This document shows positions 13,653 through 14,747 of a DNA stretch of 14,747 bases, piece by piece. The translations under genes were made by a program, and so were the position numbers. Location of the stretch: NCBI GenBank assembly GCA_036397065.1, contig DASWJP010000092.1:1-14747 (forward strand). The letters run 5' to 3'. A model generated the notes under the pieces. It was given only the letters and a program-made list of their open reading frames with translations, searched no databases and was not told the DNA's origin. The DNA is from JAJFGI01 sp036397065 (GTDB taxonomy: Bacteria; Pseudomonadota; Alphaproteobacteria; Kiloniellales; J153). The stretch's first letter is position 1. Each line of letters begins with the position of its first letter.

Positions 13653-14747
13653 TTACGGCGTCTCCAGGACCAGGCCGAGTTCCATCAGGCCGGGCACGTT
13701 CGCGGATTCCGCGCCGGTGGCCGCATCCATGACCGACAAGGCCAGGGTTTCCGTGATGGCGGCGACAATCGGCTTGTCGTCGCGGCTGACAGCGATGGAG
13801 AGAACCGGCTCGACCGGCTTGATGACCCGCACTTTCTTCTTTTCGGCCATACTGTAGACCCAGATTTCCGCGCCCGGCCATTCATGGGAGCCGGCGCCGC
13901 CCTGGTGCATGGCGACGAAGAGTTCGTTGCTGTGCGGGCTATAGGCGACTTGCTCCCAGCCGCCGGGAAGCCATCCGGCGCCCGCTTCCTCCTCGGTGGC
14001 GAGCGGCCACGGCGCGGCATAAGCGGGTTCGGCACCAGAGGTGTCTACCTCGTAGACCAGGCCGCCGTAAGAGGTGAAGGCATACCCCGTGCTCGTCGTG
14101 GCGGGCCGTTCGGAGATCGGGTCGGCTTCAACGTCGAAAACGGGCGCCGGCGTGCGGCTCCGTCCGGTTTCCTTGCCGGCCGCATCCAAACTCACCTGCA
14201 GGAACGTGCCATCGCCGCACGGCATGATGAAGCTGCCCTTGGCGGGCAGCACCAGGGCGCAGCCCGGGGTGGAAATCTCGCCGACCACGGTGCCGGCCTG
14301 GAGATCGACGACGATCACCGACGTCGCCGGTGTCATGTTGAAGAGATAGAGCAGCCGCCCGTCTTCGGAGAGACCTATGTTATAGGGCTGGGTGACCGCC
14401 AAGAAGCGGCCGGGAAGCACGATTTCCGAGACTGGCAGGAGGGTCGCCATGTCATAGACAGTGACCACGTCCGTTTGCACGCCGCGGGTACCGCGCGACC
14501 AGAATGTCTCGGCGACATACATCTGCTTGTGGTCAGGCGAGAGCAGGCTGTTGGCGAGGTAGCCGGTCGACAGTTTCGCCACCACCTGGCCCTGATCGCC
14601 GTCGACAATGACGATCTTGCCCTCGGTGAGGTGCAGGAACGCCGCGTCCGTCAAGAAGACCCAATGCGGACTGAGCGGCGGCGTCGGAGCGACACTTGGA
14701 ATCTCGGACGGGACTTCGGCGCGCAACGCCGTCCATCCCATTGCGGC
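13653..14747 (-). CDS. Amine dehydrogenase heavy chain, MauB/AauB-type (5' end outside window)
   Basis: The frame stays open to the right edge, so the start and most of the signal peptide are missing; an in-frame ATG at 14741 is probably internal or near the signal cleavage site. About 365 residues are visible, close to a full mature large subunit. This subunit is a seven-bladed beta-propeller that pairs with the TTQ light chain in an alpha2beta2 periplasmic enzyme. Family features include the start V-F-L-T-D-A-A-F-L-H-L-T-E, F-W-S-R-G-T-R-G-V-Q-T-D-V-V, F-N-M-T-P-A-T-S-V, a Cys pair in T-P-G-C...M-P-C-G-D-G-T, and W-L-P-G-G-W followed by A-E-I-W-V-Y. These align from memory with Alcaligenes aromatic amine dehydrogenase and Paracoccus methylamine dehydrogenase large chains. 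The promoter and any upstream mauF-like gene would lie beyond 14747. Confidence 0.92.
   Translation of the reverse strand, partial: AAMGWTALRAEVPSEIPSVAPTPPLSPHWVFLTDAAFLHLTEGKIVIVDGDQGQVVAKLSTGYLANSLLSPDHKQMYVAETFWSRGTRGVQTDVVTVYDMATLLPVSEIVLPGRFLAVTQPYNIGLSEDGRLLYLFNMTPATSVIVVDLQAGTVVGEISTPGCALVLPAKGSFIMPCGDGTFLQVSLDAAGKETGRSRTPAPVFDVEADPISERPATTSTGYAFTSYGGLVYEVDTSGAEPAYAAPWPLATEEEAGAGWLPGGWEQVAYSPHSNELFVAMHQGGAGSHEWPGAEIWVYSMAEKKKVRVIKPVEPVLSIAVSRDDKPIVAAITETLALSVMDAATGAESANVPGLMELGLVLETP

Noticed and set aside
13653..14741. Complete heavy-chain gene starting at ATG 14741
   Set aside because: The frame remains open to the edge and the 14741 start gives no export signal, which a periplasmic subunit needs; it is treated as partial.

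Overview
The window is high-GC, tightly packed bacterial DNA. Overlapping start/stop codons, CUT1-type ABC transporters, a Tat-exported tryptophan tryptophylquinone (TTQ) enzyme and periplasmic c-type cytochromes point to a Gram-negative Pseudomonadota, most likely an alphaproteobacterium. The genus cannot be named from sequence alone. I see no rRNA, tRNA, CRISPR array, insertion sequence or phage gene.

Region A (1-6917) is a divergent catabolic/uptake locus. Leftward from a 224-bp control region run a small phosphate-binding TIM-barrel protein, an FGGY carbohydrate kinase, and the start of a gene resembling sn-glycerol-1-phosphate dehydrogenase/iron-containing alcohol dehydrogenases (cut by the window edge). 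Rightward run a carbohydrate-type ABC transporter (binding protein, two permeases, ATPase) and an overlapping 54-residue membrane protein. The likely scheme is import of a polyol or sugar, phosphorylation by the kinase, then dehydrogenation and perhaps further conversion by the barrel protein. The substrate is unknown. The control region holds four copies of a TTGGC half-site arranged as two dyads.

Region B (6918-10962) has an apparent terminator, a leader with a dyad, and a three-gene ABC transporter: binding protein, ATPase and a fused double-domain permease. It resembles the putative 2-aminoethylphosphonate (PhnS2/T2/U2-like) family. No phosphonate-degrading gene is in view.

Region C (11013-14747, leftward, convergent with B) is an amine dehydrogenase operon in the order heavy chain (cut at the right edge), MauE, MauD, TTQ light chain, and two related monohaem cytochromes c. 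The periplasmic enzyme would oxidise a primary amine to aldehyde plus ammonia and pass electrons to cytochromes. No mauG, mauF or cupredoxin gene is visible.

The least ordinary points are: the kinase frame has no ATG/GTG/TTG at its proper N-terminus and seems to begin at ATA; the 54-residue protein is tied to the transporter; an unassigned TIM-barrel protein sits in a kinase/dehydrogenase operon; both transporters have a perfect hairpin directly after the binding-protein gene; and one cytochrome of the tandem pair lacks an obvious methionine haem ligand.
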